A stretch of DNA of 64,000 nucleotides. It comes from Straminergon stramineum (taxonomy: Eukaryota; Streptophyta; Bryopsida; Hypnales; Calliergonaceae). Position 1 is the stretch's first letter, and the number at the start of each line of letters is the position of its first letter. The stretch lies in assembly GCA_963920665.1 (NCBI GenBank), contig OY987270.1:19308019-19372018 (forward strand), written 5' to 3'. Position numbers and translations under genes: made by a program. Below the pieces are notes generated by a model. It ran no database searches, had not been told where the DNA came from, and was given only the letters and a program-made list of their open reading frames with translations. This document shows, piece by piece, positions 1-11,617 of the stretch.

Positions 1-815
1 AATTTTGAATATGTAATTTTCATATGCAATATTTGTATGTGTTGGCTCTGCTTGATGGATAAAATGAGGTTTTGGGAACATTGTGGTAACAATGTGCAAG
101 GCCATGATGACAACTTGTTTTTTTAACACATTTACCCACTTTTATTATATAGGCTTAAAGCTGCCCATTTTTTTGAGGCAATTGGGCATTTCATTGCATA
201 AGAAAAAACATTGGTAAGGAGGTACTCAATTGTTTGCAAAACATATAGATATTCATTAATTCTCTCATAAAAGATATAAATATGTGGGGAAGTACTCAAT
301 TGTTCACAAGAAATATGCATATTCATTAATTCATTCACTAAAGTAAATTCAATTATGACAATTTGTCACAATATGATCAAAGTTTATCATTCATTCAATT
401 CCAAATGGAGCACTATTTTCTTATAAGCTCCAAAAATCAAAGTTCATTCCCCTCCAAATTTTGTTTCCCAATTCCCCTCCATTCTTGGGAGTGTAGGTGT
501 TGAATTCTCTTAACACCCACTATAGTACAAAATGCCTTGCTAGGTTTGAATAACCAATCCACAAAGCCTTCCATCTAACCTACACCTCTAATACCCTCTC
601 TCCAATCTTATTTATAATGTTCTCCCCGTCACTTTTCATTGCCACAAAATGCTGCAATGCAAGGAAAAAGTTGCAGATGAGTGAGGTGCATGTAGAGTCA
701 TAATTCCATCCTCCTCACTAGAAATGACAAATACCTCGTGAATCTCATGACCATCGTGAATGAAGAGTCTGCAAGCCAGACCTCGTCCGGTTCTCAAGTG
801 CCAAATTCTCCAGCA
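1..815. other. 3' flank of the NFD4-type gene, no gene seen
   Basis: AT-rich flank downstream of the minus-strand MFS gene. I see no coding region. It holds an imperfect tandem duplication of about 70 bp (copies starting at 221 and 291, each beginning with a GTACTCAATTG core and ending in a TATTCATTAATTC core). Confidence 0.6.
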
Positions 816-3616
816 CTATCTCAACCGCCGTGACTGATGCCTCTTCCTCTCAATGCTTCCATTGGGTCCATACAAATCTTGATACAAAGGCCGAATGCGC
901 AGGATCAAAATCACGTTCAGCATGATTCCCAAAGCGCACATCCCCGCCATGACAATGAACACCGACCGGAAGCAATGCGATCCGTAGCACTTGGGAGGGT
1001 CACTGGCATCTCCCAAAGCTGAAAATGTTGAAAAATCTGCTGCACTTGAAAACCCTGAAGAGCCTGAAAACCCTGAAATCCCTGAAAAAGATGGAGAAGA
1101 CGAGTTTGAGAATGTGGAGAACTGGATCAGCTTGGTCATGGTGCCCGTGAGATGCGGCACCTTGGAAGCCTCCCGGTCATACAACCAGCCGGCCAGCAAG
1201 CCGGAGAAGAGGAAGGAGCCCAGAGGGATGTTGAGGATGAGGAAGTTATAGAGCATGCCGAAGTGCTTCAACCCGAAAAGCTCCGAGGCGGTAGGGACGG
1301 TGATGGAGATGTGGACGCCGTAGCAGACGCCGACGATGATGGAGCCCACGTAGAGAGATCCGGGGGCCGCTTTGGCGAACAGGATGTAACCGAAGAAGAG
1401 AAACACTTGGGAGATGGCCATCCATACTGGTCGCGGAATGGCAGCTTTCCTGCACAACACACAACCCACGACAAGCATGATTAGCAGAAATTTCCACAAG
1501 GACACAATTGGCATGAAACACTTTCAGTTCTCAAATGGGGTCAAATTCCAAGTATTCTGAAGGCGATACTTTGGGCTCACAATCATGGAAGGCTGAATTC
1601 AGAAAGAGAAATTGAAATCTCAGGAGAAATGGCAAGCTCTAGAACTCCTAAATTAGAGTTATGGTAGTAGATTTCAATGACCTATTGAGCGAACTCTAGC
1701 TGCGGGGTTCTACTTCTGTAGCATGGCTTCAGAAAATGGCGAGACGTGTGTTCTAATGAGACTTTGATCCTAAGAATGCAGGCAATTCGGCATGGAAGTA
1801 GTCACGAGATTAGCACATAAAATAAATTTGCAAGTAATGGACCACCATAATACCGAGACTTTGATCCTAGAATCAAGGCAATTAGGCATAAACGTAGTCA
1901 CGAGATTAGCACATAAAATAAATTTGCAAGCAATGAACTGCGAACTGTCAGAGACGTACTTGACATAGTACTCCGAGACGGCGCCCGCGCCGATGCGTCC
2001 AAAGAATCCCCAAATGCTGATGAGCGAGATGAAGATCGACACGTCAGCGAATCCCTGCGCTTCCCCAATCTGTCCCAAGTTGTTAATCGCGGTGATGCCC
2101 GTGCCAATTCCGCACAAGAACGTGAGGAAGAGCAACCAGAAATCGAGTGTCATCAACGCTTCGCCCAGGTTATGATCTTCCCCAAGCACAGGAGCCCTCT
2201 TCACCACTTCCTTCTTCGGTGGCTCCCCTTCAGACCCTCCCTCAATCCTCGTCACGTCATCAGGAGATTGCGCAGCGGAGGCATTATCTTCCTCCAGAAG
2301 TGGCTTCGTGACGCCATTGTTCGCCGAGTCCGATTTGTTGTAGACACGGAGCATGAGCTTGAGAGGAACCACCAGAGGGGCGATGAGGAAGAGGAGGAGC
2401 ATGACCGCGAAGAGCTTGAACTGGAATGACGATAACGGGAAGAAAAATTCGAGGAGCGTGAAGGCGAGCAGGTAGAAGGCGAGCGAGAGGGAGATCCAAT
2501 TGATAATGGTGAACCCATCGCTTTCCTCCTTGTCTTCTTCCGCGCTCGTGGAGGCCGGAACCTCCGTGAGGAAGGCAATGGCGGTGAAGCAGACGATCAC
2601 GGGGAGGAAAGTGAGCAGGAGGAGGAAGGAGGACGCCTCGCTGGTGAAGAGAGCTGTGCAGAGTTGTGTGAAGATGGCGGTGCTCAGTCCGACGTAGCCC
2701 TTCAAGGTCCCCGTGACGGTTCCGCGACTGCGAGGAAAGTTACGCATACACGTCACCAGCACTGCTGTGTTCATCCACGTCGTACTGTTACCGCCCATGC
2801 ACAATACCACGCACATCTGCACAGAACTCCAACAAAGAGCTCAGCAAAAATTCCGCGGTGAACCATAATCGACGTTAAGCGCTTCCAATGGGAGGCCCAA
2901 AACGAGCTCTCGAATTGGAAACCCCTCTGCAAATTGCAGGCTAACGAGCATGACGATGAACTTCCAACGTGGGAAAATCACTGAAGAATGCAAGTACACT
3001 AATAAATGGCAACCTCCGACGACGGCAGTGACCACTCTGAATCACCCTATCTTCCAATCCCAATCCGAAACCGCCCCACAGACTCATTGACTCAACAAAA
3101 CTCGAGTGCAGGGCAACAGGGCAAGAACGTGCATGTAAAATGCCCAACAATGCGTCAGAAAATCAATTTTAAATGCACGGAAAAACCGTAAGCCATCCAT
3201 AGAACACGGAAAAACCGTAAGCCAGCAAAAATGCACGAAAATCTGAAGGTAGAAGGCGCGCGAAGAGACCCGCAACGTACCTGCCAATACGAAGGCGGGT
3301 TGATTTTCTGCGAAATGACGAGATACTGCGTGCCATAGCCCATAGCGCCCTCAAGTGCCCCAATGAGCAAGATGAGCCAAGTGGGGAGATGATCCGCGAG
3401 CAGCCCGGCGAACAAGCCGAACGACTTACCCACGTCTTTCGCCACGCCCAGGTTGTTGAGCTGCGTCTGGTTGTAATTCATCACAGCCTTGAGCGCCGGC
3501 GAGTAGTTGGCGAATGTGTAGTTGTTCCCGGCGATCGATTGCACCCATATCGCGGTTACGAACCCCACCCATTTCTTACTGATGCGCGAGTATTTCGAGT
3601 CCACCATTGCCGCCAT
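816..3616 (-). CDS. NFD4/nodulin-like major facilitator family protein
   Basis: Three exons on the minus strand: 3616-3281, 2816-1960 and 1449-816 (stop included), giving 608 residues. Introns are GT-AG (464 and 510 bp) and phases close (0, then 2). The protein is a multi-pass membrane protein of the nodulin-like plus MFS family, which includes Arabidopsis NFD4, a factor needed for nuclear fusion; the substrate of the family is not known. Family blocks visible are KKWVGFVTAIWVQSIAGN at the N-terminus, the GNSTTWMNTAVLVTCMRNFP block at the start of exon 2, SRGTVTGTLKGYVGLS, and GFFGRIGAGAVSEYYVK spanning the second junction, followed by the FGLKHFGMLYNF block. A long hydrophilic loop lies in the middle of exon 2. 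Exon 3 carries an odd Ser/Phe/Gly-rich insertion between the last two membrane segments. The start at 3616 is the first ATG; a second in-frame ATG lies three codons on. Upstream DNA is GC-richer, as expected of a promoter and 5' UTR. Confidence 0.88.
1758..1936. repeat. 97-bp tandem duplication in intron 2 of the NFD4-type gene
   Basis: Two imperfect copies start at 1758 and 1855, both beginning GAGACTTTGATCCT and sharing the core GTCACGAGATTAGCACATAA. The second copy ends about 25 bp from the exon 2 donor site, so the duplication lies wholly in the intron. Confidence 0.85.
3176..3230. repeat. Short direct repeat in intron 1
   Basis: CACGGAAAAACCGTAAGCCA occurs at 3176 and, nearly identically, at 3205, giving a 29-bp period inside intron 1 of the MFS gene. 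Confidence 0.8.
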
Positions 3617-4870
3617 CGTAACCTCTCAAAAATCTCTCAAAGACCAATACCAAAGTTGTATTCGCTTCGCCCCTGCCTCCGCAACCACTCTCCAACTCTC
3701 CAAGGTTCCTCCTGCCGTTGCGAACACAACAGAATACTTCCTCTACGAAATCAAAATCACAACCCCCGTCTACGTACCGTGTCGGATGCTCGATCCTCTG
3801 CCTCCTCAATCAAAAACTCTCAAACTTCGCTGTCTCCAAGGCCCATCCGGCCATTGCCAACAATAGGATGACTACGGAATCCCGAAAGCTACCAAGTACC
3901 AGCACCTACCCACTTAAGCACTAACGCTCGTTGAAGATAGAGAGCCACCACTCAGGAGCAGATGGGAACTCATCACTTAAAAGCTGGTTGAATGAGGAGC
4001 CTGCCTGTACACCGACCAGTCAAGTCAGTTCCCGGCTCGAAAAGGTGACGACCGCGGCTCCTCGAGATTCTAACCGCAATTATCAGATGCTGAAACTCAC
4101 TTTGCTTCGTAAGCTTAGTCCTCACCAGAAAACGAATGAACCCCAGTGAGTAGCTTAAACTGCGTCCCAAGAAGGATTACTGACGGGTCGACCATGGAAA
4201 CGCCATGAGTCGTCAAACTGAGGAGACTCGTGTCATGCCGGCCACTTGCGCCGTCCTGTTTCGCGCGCAACTTGCGCCCTTTTCCAATTCGTCCCTGTCC
4301 TTTGCTTTCCTTCGTCTCGGTAGCGGGAGTTCATGCACACCGCTCAAGGTCCCAACTTACGTCCGCCTCAATTGGAGCGGCCCGGAAACTCTTGAAGAGG
4401 AGGACCGTTCTTGCACTGACGCTTGGACTTCGCCGGGGCGTGACCTTGCACTTGCACCGTGATCTCAGGGGAACAATAACGGAAGAGAAACAGAAACACC
4501 CTCGCATGCACTGGGGACGTTATGCGGGGCCCAAATTTGACGGAACTGTGCCGGCCTCTCTGGGATCCGTCACCAGCGTCATGGCCATGTCGTCTCGAAT
4601 TCCAGGTGCCCTGTACGTAATGCTTATTATTATCACGAGGAAAACTGATTCCAGAGATTAGTGTGTGCATGGCTGGCGACGTGACGAGCTGGCGTTCCTC
4701 GGGGCGCGGGCTACGGGAGTAGGTGAATGGGTGGGCGTTGGGACCTGCTACTGCTCTTCGAACGTCGGTCCTTCCTTGGCTCTGACCAAAGTGGGGTCGG
4801 AGACTTTGCACCAACTGAAGCTACTGTGAGGAAGTTTGAGGAAGTTGGTGGCGCATTCCAGAACCGAGAC
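3617..4870. promoter_or_regulatory. GC-richer 5' flank of the NFD4-type gene
   Basis: This block is clearly GC-richer than the desert beyond it and lies directly upstream of the minus-strand start at 3616. Open frames of up to about 150 codons exist on both strands, but none resembles a known protein. I read it as 5' UTR and promoter; no specific element could be assigned. Confidence 0.4.
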
Positions 4871-5589
4871 ACTTCAAAGCCAATATAGAATATAAAATTG
4901 AAGGGTAAAAGCCTTTTATAGCATAGCTACTTGTTTTGATTGGCTTTGGATTGCAGGTGAGGAAGCTTTGCATTGATAGAAGTTACATGTGGATTGTGGA
5001 GAAAGTGGTGTAGTACCGTACTCAAAAGTGTTCGAACTTTTCAAGGATACTACCAATTAGTGTGTAGCAGCTTGCTTTTTCTTATGACATATATCGAGAT
5101 TTCATTCAACAGTGAGCGGCATGAAATTGACATGAAAATCCTTTAGCCAAATCTACCATGAAGGGTGATATTGGATTTTTCATGTCAAGGTCATAGTAAC
5201 CAACGTTGATTAGTTACTTAGTTATTGGTTAAGGTATCTAAGTTACACCTAATTACATTCAAATAAGCAATTGAGTGTAGGTTGAAATATCATTTTATTG
5301 AATCAATTTCTACAAAAGTAAAATTTTGTAGTGACATTGATCCCCTATTCACACAACATTATTAAAGTTCCTTGTGGGTACTCCTTTGCCTTCTCCAACA
5401 TGTAAGGTACACTCAATTAAAGTCCTATAATTCCTTACTCACCTATGAACTCAAAGCCTTGAGCTAAGTAAGGTTCGTGGTCTAACCTATTGCTTAGCCA
5501 AGTCAAGCCGACTAGCTTTGTCCTACCAATGCTTGCAAATGATGTCATGCTATAAACCACTTTATCCCCAAACCGGACCAAGTGACCAA

Positions 5590-5960
5590 TCACTGTATGC
5601 AAGAAATTTCAAATAGTTACTTCCAAAATCAACTTTGAGTAGATGTTTACAATATTATTATCAATTGTGTGCTTGGATCAAAACTTGTGTTGCCCTAAAC
5701 CTTTGGGGCAATGTAGGTAGCATGTGCAAAACTCCTAATTTACTTTTGAAATTTGGTAGGTATGTAACTAACATGATGTAGGATGCAACTATCAAAAATT
5801 TCAATCTAGGAAGTGTTAAAATTTTGTTGACCTTGTCAAGCAAAAACACAAAAAATTCCTTTTAATTTCAAATATTATAATCTTTCAATTTGTGCAATCA
5901 AAGTTTCTGAATTTTTTCCATAGATTCACGTATTCAACATGTAAGCTTAAGTGGATAGGC
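5590..5960 (+). mobile_element. Decayed internal copy of the 18.2-kb TTAA element
   Basis: The order of shared blocks matches 18340-18650: a TGTGT..TTGGATCAAAA..TG block, a TGCCCT..CCT..GGGCA block, GCATGTGCAAAACTC, a TGAAATTTGGTRGGT block, then ATTATAATCTTTCAAT. No TTAA-type ends are visible here, so it is a truncated relic. Confidence 0.6.
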
Positions 5961-6188
5961 TGGGACAAATTTACATGCCATGAGTGAATTTTAGAAGTTT
6001 TCACACGCTGTGTGTAACTATTTAATTAGTGACAATCAAATTTGACCTGTCATTGAGACTGGAGCATTCAAGGACAGTGATTTTCAAAACAAAGGTACTG
6101 CAACTGGAAATGAGCCTGAGCGTGGTGTAAGTTATATACAACTTACAATGCCTGGTTTCAATTGTCAATTTGTCATGTAAGCTTACAA

Positions 6189-6476
6189 CATTGTTTACCA
6201 CTGAGGCAGGGGGCCCTTTGCCATCCTCGAAAAGTGAAACCTCACCAGGAGCAGAATTGTCTTACATGTCTCCTCAGCCAACCCCAATCCTCAGAATAAC
6301 TGATAAGCTCCTCAGCTAATCCAAATCCTAGGCATAACTGATAAGTCCCTCCCATGCATCTAGCAAAGCATGACACTTAGTTAGACATTCCTAGCATGGG
6401 GAGGACCATTGCTTGGTTTATACAATGTTATGGAATTAACTGGTAAAGTCCTTGGCTCAAATATCTAAAGTAGACC
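6189..6476 (+). repeat. Dispersed copy of the 22.1-23.4 kb repeat
   Basis: It shares, in order, ATTGTTTAC, GAGGCA..GGG..CCTTTTGC-like words, CAGCCAACCCCAATCCT, CATCTAGCAAA, GCATGGGGAGGACCATTG and ACAATGTTATG with the repeat units at 22877 and 23118. Function is unknown; it has no coding content. Confidence 0.75.
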
Positions 6477-7891
6477 AACCCATATTCACCAACTCCTTGT
6501 AGCAATCATCCTATTTTTGGCCCCATCTCCAACATGAAACTCACCCAAATTCATTTTCTTTTTTGATAATTTTGGTGCATTGATTTCAACTTGGGTGATG
6601 TGTCAATCCTTGATCGATGGATTCTCAAGTGCTAATAGGTACATAGAATGGCAAATAAAAGGTTTAGGAAAAGATGTTTATGACTCTAGTCTATTGGTGA
6701 TTTTGTAATTTCAAGGCAAACCACTTTAGAGATTCATAGAAATTACAATTTTAATTATAGAATTATAATTCCACTGGGGGTTGATTTGTGAAACATGTGC
6801 ACACCTCTGAAAAATATGTGCCCCTCCTGGAGTTGGTCCTAAAGTGGGTACCCCCCAAATCGCCTTGTGTCTAAAAGCGCCATCTTCAACAAGTGAACAT
6901 TCCTAAATTTAGTTGTGTACCTATTTGCACAGAGCGCCTTTAGAAACAAACTTTGACCATGAATAACTTTTGCATATCATATCCAAATGATGTGTTCTTT
7001 AGTACATTGGAACCTCCTTTCTCTTGCCAACAAGCAAATATAAAAATCTGATCAGCCCAATAATAGTAACAATGCGCAGTACCAATTTGTGGCGCTTTTG
7101 AGTGTATGTACCTTAATAAACCTGTACTCAGATTGTGAATCAGGGTGGTAATAGGTCGGTCTACCTTACCACTCAAAGCATGATTCCTTCCTAACGTGGG
7201 CCAGCAGGAACTGGAGGACCAATGTTATGCATTACATTACTGACTGCTGCATACAGACAGTCCGTCATCACTGGACCGTCCGCTGTAAATTCAACTTGAA
7301 ACTTTTATAACTTAACTTGTGCAGAGTGCCAAGTTGAACACTTAATTTACTTTAAAATTGTACGGTACAAATTTCTGTAAGCTGCAACTGGCAACCTTTA
7401 AGTTAGCCTCAGTAGCCTATGATCAAATTCTGCAACTACACTAAGGATGCCTTGTTTTTTAGTCCTTGCAAATTACTTTACAGAATGGACTGCTATCATG
7501 ATTTTCTTTGGAAGGCAAGGTATCATATGCGACAAGGAATTGTACAACCTTCAGTTGACGGACTACTTGTCGAGTGGTAGTAAGTTATTCCTCCTGCCTC
7601 TTTGGAAAAAACAATAATTTTGTATGTACAATTGGATTGTACGTACTATTGCATGCTTGGGATGTCACCGCAAAGTGAAACTGAATGTAACTATTCAGAT
7701 ATTTGTATTTGGCCATATGTTGTTGACATCTTTTTAGAAAGAAATGCTGTTATTTTTTTACAGAAATGCTACTAGAAAAGTAAAAATTCTGAAGAGGATG
7801 TCCTTAGTTTTTGTCTCAAGTTCTACTATTGAAGTAGGACAGGACTGTCATTTTTTTTCAATTGAAACTGAGCGAAGAAAATCAAAATAAT

Positions 7892-8211
7892 CATTAGAAG
7901 ATATTTGAGGGCATGAAGAGGCCGTGAGTTATTTTGAGTTCCCAAGGTATGGGAACTCGCCACATCAATAGTATGACATGACACAGACATTGTCACATCA
8001 AAAAATAATATTATTTTTAATTATCTTTTTTTATTTAGTTTTAGATTTATCAATATTTTTTTTAATGAAAAAAAATAATTTTTAATTTATTTTTTTCAAA
8101 AATTTGAAAATTCAGCCCATTATGGGTTGATTCCCAATTTCTGGCAGCACAGGGAACAATGCTGGGAATTGCCTTGAAACAGGCTCTTGAAACCCTCAAT
8201 TCTCCTCTAAA
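7892..8211 (-). mobile_element. TIR element, CATTAGAGGA family (copy 1)
   Basis: The left end (CATTAGAAGATATTTGAGGG) and the reverse complement of the right end (TTTAGAGGAGAATTGAGGG) form imperfect terminal inverted repeats. A copy in opposite orientation is at 58449-58786. Both contain a very A/T-rich middle and a GAGTTCCCA..TGGGAACTC hairpin next to a GCCACA motif. About 320 bp, no coding capacity: a MITE-like element of unassigned superfamily. Confidence 0.72.
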
Positions 8212-8450
8212 CTGAGCAATATCTCACTAGGACCATTTCGAATTCTTCATGGCAATGAGATTGCCTAGTTTGTTTTTTAATTTTCTTAGTTTGACTTGAA
8301 GGACTATTAGTGGAAACATGGTCTACGTAAATGAAGGAAACTAATTGCAAGAAAATCCACATGACCAATTAGAGTAGTGATGGGTCTTTTGTGATTATTT
8401 TTGTAATTTGTGCCGTGTGTAAAAATCTCATAATTACAAGTTTTATCACT

Positions 8451-9645
8451 CTAAGCCCTACACTTTCGAGGCATTTTTGGCAATGAAAACCACTCAAAAT
8501 TGCCATTTCTATTCCAAAATGCACAAAACTTTAGAAATTATAATTTTTTTTCACGTCCTAACCATAGGATCTTGCATTATACTATTACAAGAATGTGTAG
8601 ATGAAGTTTCAAAAACCTTGGCTTTGTGGATTAAAAGATATTTGTATTTGAAGTGAATAAATCTCAATTATTTTGCACCTTGTCTAACTAGATTCAAGGC
8701 CAACAATGCTAGTGTGTGAGCATAGAAATGCAAGTTATATGAGCCTTGAATACATGTATAAGTAGGTATCTTACAACCATTGAAGGTGCTTATAATATAA
8801 ACACACATGATATAGGTATCAATGACATGGTTATACTAAAATTATAGAAGGTTTCTATAATTATATAGACACCTATAACATATGTGTATAGTCTTTTAGG
8901 CTCATGGGCTCACGATTCTAGACTCACATAATAGCACTCCTCAATTTATGGCTTTGAATCTTCTTAACTTAAAATTTTTGCACTCCCTATTTTGAATTGC
9001 TAATTTTTTATGTTGCAAAATTGAGCAAAAAGTCTAGAAAAATTCTTTCATAAAAAAAAGGGTTGATTTTCATTCTTTAAAAAATATTAAGTAAAAACAG
9101 GTAAAAGGTTTGGAAAAAATCTAAATTATTAATACCTCTAAGATAGAATTGAAAATCACCAATTCCAATGGTGAGATTGTTCTAGTAAGGTAACTATACC
9201 TTGTTGAATTTTCATTTTCAAAATTATGAACATTGCCTTAAAAAATGAATTCTAAAGGTGATTTTTTTCAATAAGATGCTAGATTGTCTAAAAAGAAAGT
9301 TTGTCCATAACTTTTTCATCACTAGACTAATCCAAATAGAATGAATCAAATCTTTTCTTGTGGACAAAAATACTTTCTATTAGAAATAAAATTTTGACAA
9401 TTTTTTTTTGACTTTCAATAATTCTTTTGGTGTTGTCTAATGAACTCCATTATGGGCTTAGGATGGCATAACTTTTGCTCTTAAGCACCAATTGGAATTT
9501 TTTTTTTTAATTATTCACCCGAAGCTAATATATTTTTCTATCTAAAAAAAAGTCCAAAAATTTGCAACAAAAATTGAGACTACCGGAACCTACCCACAAT
9601 CTATTTTGTCCCCTAAGGCAAGACCCTAGGAGTTTTAGGGATTAA
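8451..9645 (-). mobile_element. TTAA-flanked (piggyBac-like) element, ~0.95 kb, carrying a nested insertion
   Basis: A minus-orientation copy of the elements at 28468-29385 and 42242-43163. Matching blocks run backwards through the copy: the TAATCCCTAAAACTCC end at 9645, the TTTGTCCATAACTTTTTCAT block near 9300, the GAGATTGTTCTAG block near 9175, GATTCAAAGCC-type sequence on both sides of the insert, and the degenerate CTAAGCCCTACACTTTCGAG end at 8451. Another element (8707-8936) sits inside it, and removing that leaves about 0.95 kb, close to the 0.92 kb of the other two copies. No open reading frame. Confidence 0.72.
8707..8936 (-). mobile_element. TIR element, TGCTATTATGTGAG family, nested
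   Basis: It begins TGCTAGTGTGTGAGC and ends with the complement of TGCTATTATGTGAG, so the ends form inverted repeats. The whole 230 bp is matched in reverse complement by 44443-44668 (shared words include GGCTCAT, CACCTATAACATA, ACCATTGAAGGTGCTTATAA). It interrupts the TTAA element at 8451-9645, so it inserted later. Confidence 0.78.
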
Positions 9646-10715
9646 GATCCAAGAAATCATAAATAGATTGTTTGGATTAGATTGGATTTAGTAAGAAATA
9701 TGACATCATTGACCTTAATAAGGGAGAATCAACACTAATGAGAGAAACAATGATCAATTCATCCTAATAGTGGATACAATACTAATTTTCCAACATCATA
9801 TTATTTTAATATTAAGTCCTAAAATTCTTTTATATTTAGAGGCTCCAAACTACTTCAAAATACTCTCCAATGTCAAAATCTTCATCAATATTTATTTTTT
9901 AACAAATCCAAACATATGATCCTTTTATTAAAATATTTGTGTACATTCTCCCCCCAAAAGTTAGAGTCAATATCCCCACCAATTGCAAGTTCAATATGCT
10001 TCAACTTTAAAAGTAGGCTTTTCTAGACCTTCAAAAAGGTAAATTTTGTATGTCAACATTTTTAGAAAGAAAACCCATATGTCCTAGAACTTGTGCATTT
10101 TAGTCAATATGTTGGAAAATAGGTTGAGAATACAAATATAAGAAATTTCAATCAAATAAACTTTCATATTCATTTTTTCAAAATTCTAAAGTGGAAGGTG
10201 TTATGAAATGAAAGATAAAACTAATGGGTTGATTAAATTTTGGAAGAATTTGAGAATTTTTAATCCAAATTGTGAGAATGTTCTTTTAAACACTTAATAT
10301 CCTTCATTTTTATTTGTAAACTTTTAAAACTGAAAAGCAAAAGACAACTTTAAATGTTTTTTCAAACCTCATAGCTTGCAAAAAAAATCTCCTCGTAACT
10401 ATTACCTCATTATTTAGAATTTAATGGTTTGAATGTTTTTGATTAGGTATCAATCTATACAATCCCCAAAAATTAATTAATATTTTTTGTTGTTTGCTTT
10501 GACATTGAAATTGAAAAAATCCTTTGAACTTTAGCAATATTTATTGGAATGACATAAAAACAAAACTCTACACATAGATTATGATAAGTAGCATCCATCC
10601 TATAAAATTCATGCAAAAATTCTAAATTATGAAGTCAATAGAGCATGCTTGAGATCTCCAAAAGCCCTATGTGGGCTCTTTCATCCGTTAGGGGTTAAGT
10701 GCACATCAAAAATAT
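9646..10715. other. AT-rich intergenic DNA
   Basis: No gene seen. The only structured signal is a right-type TTAA terminus at 10682-10698 (GTTAGGGGTTAA) for which I found no left partner. Confidence 0.5.
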
Positions 10716-11251
10716 TACTCCCTCTGTCCCAAAATGATCTTCCTGTTGGACAAAGTATTCCTGATTAAGGCACAAAATAATATTTTTTCAAAAAAATTTC
10801 ACATGGCAAGTAGGGTTTGGTACTCTCCTAGTGTCCTAGAAATTTTGAGTTTTGGAACCCTTGTCAAAGTGTAGTTTTGTAGTTTTGAAAAGTGGAATTT
10901 GGGGGGCATTTTTAAGGAGCACCATTGGGCACATAATTGTAGAGTGTGAGGTCATTGTTTTGTAGGCATTCAGTATAAGCCCAAGCCCGTGTGTGGACCT
11001 CTATATCATGTCCAAAAGCTTCATCTCCTTCAATCAAGAAACACTTGAAGAGATGCAAAAAATAAGGACGAAGAGTGTTGATTGGCATCTTTAGTCATTT
11101 AATTTGTATTTTGATTGATGATTGTATAGATGGAAGGGAAACTATTGCTTGGAGTTGTTTTGTTAGTTCCAAGTAGCAATCAAAAGTCGAAGTTGAACAA
11201 TGTTCAAGTCATAAAGTGCAATAGGAAGATTATTTTGGGACGAAGGGAGTA
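10716..11251. mobile_element. Stowaway-like MITE 1 (with TA duplication)
   Basis: Left end CTCCCTCTGTCCCAAAATGA from 10718 and right end whose complement is CTCCCTTCGTCCCAAAATAA, with a TA dinucleotide at each side (10716-10717 and 11250-11251). CTCCCTCCGTCCCAAAAT termini with TA duplications are the hallmark of plant Stowaway MITEs (Tc1/mariner). About 532 bp without coding capacity. A second copy lies at 60415-61004. Its right end directly abuts the element at 11254. Confidence 0.85.
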
Positions 11252-11253
11252 CT

Positions 11254-11617
11254 ATATTAGGGATAATCACAATTTATTCACCATCTCAAATTTCCATGGA
11301 GAATGGGGATGTGGCAGTTTGGGATTGGCTTTCTGCATGCATTTTGGAAGGGAATATTCTTCTTTCAAGAAGTTTTTTCCTTGCCCATTCTTCTCTTCCA
11401 AAGGTAAAGAATGGACATGGGAAAAACTTCTCTAAAGAAGAATATTCCATTTCGGACTACACTAATGCTCCCCATTGATTCCACATCTCATTCTCTAATC
11501 GAATAAGGAGTGTCACACTTTCTTCACCCACTAATGCTTCCCATTCATTCCTACTACTTCTCATTCTCCACAGAAATCTGAGATGGTGAATAAACTGTGA
11601 CTACCCCTATTGTTACA
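11254..11617. mobile_element. Long-TIR MITE family 'TAGGGGTAGTCACA' (copy A)
   Basis: The left end (from TATTAGGGATAATCACAA) is matched by the complement of the right end, which ends CTACCCCTATTGTTACA at 11617. The inverted repeat extends about 55 bp, through ATTCACCATCTCAAATTTCC and GGAGAATGGG. The interior contains a second hairpin (GAATATTCTTC..GAAGAATATTC). The same family occurs at 22331-22882 and 62119-62704. Open frames across it are by-products of the fold-back, not genes. Confidence 0.8.

Larger units (their letters stand above)
4871..7891. other. AT-rich intergenic DNA with repeat fragments
   Basis: No gene seen. The stretch 5590-5960 resembles the interior of the TTAA-flanked element at 18194-18782 (shared words such as GCATGTGCAAAACTC and ATTATAATCTTTCAAT), so it is probably a copy with lost ends. 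A separate repeat copy lies at 6189-6476. The remainder has no feature I recognise. Confidence 0.5.

Noticed and set aside
816..1522. Plus-strand frames of 86-110 codons over the MFS exon 3
   Set aside because: Shadows of the minus-strand coding exon, which has clear family similarity.
4368..4814. 148-codon minus-strand frame in the GC-richer block upstream of the MFS gene
   Set aside because: No family resemblance, overlapping frames on the other strand, and a position expected for promoter/5' UTR. GC-rich DNA gives long frames by chance.
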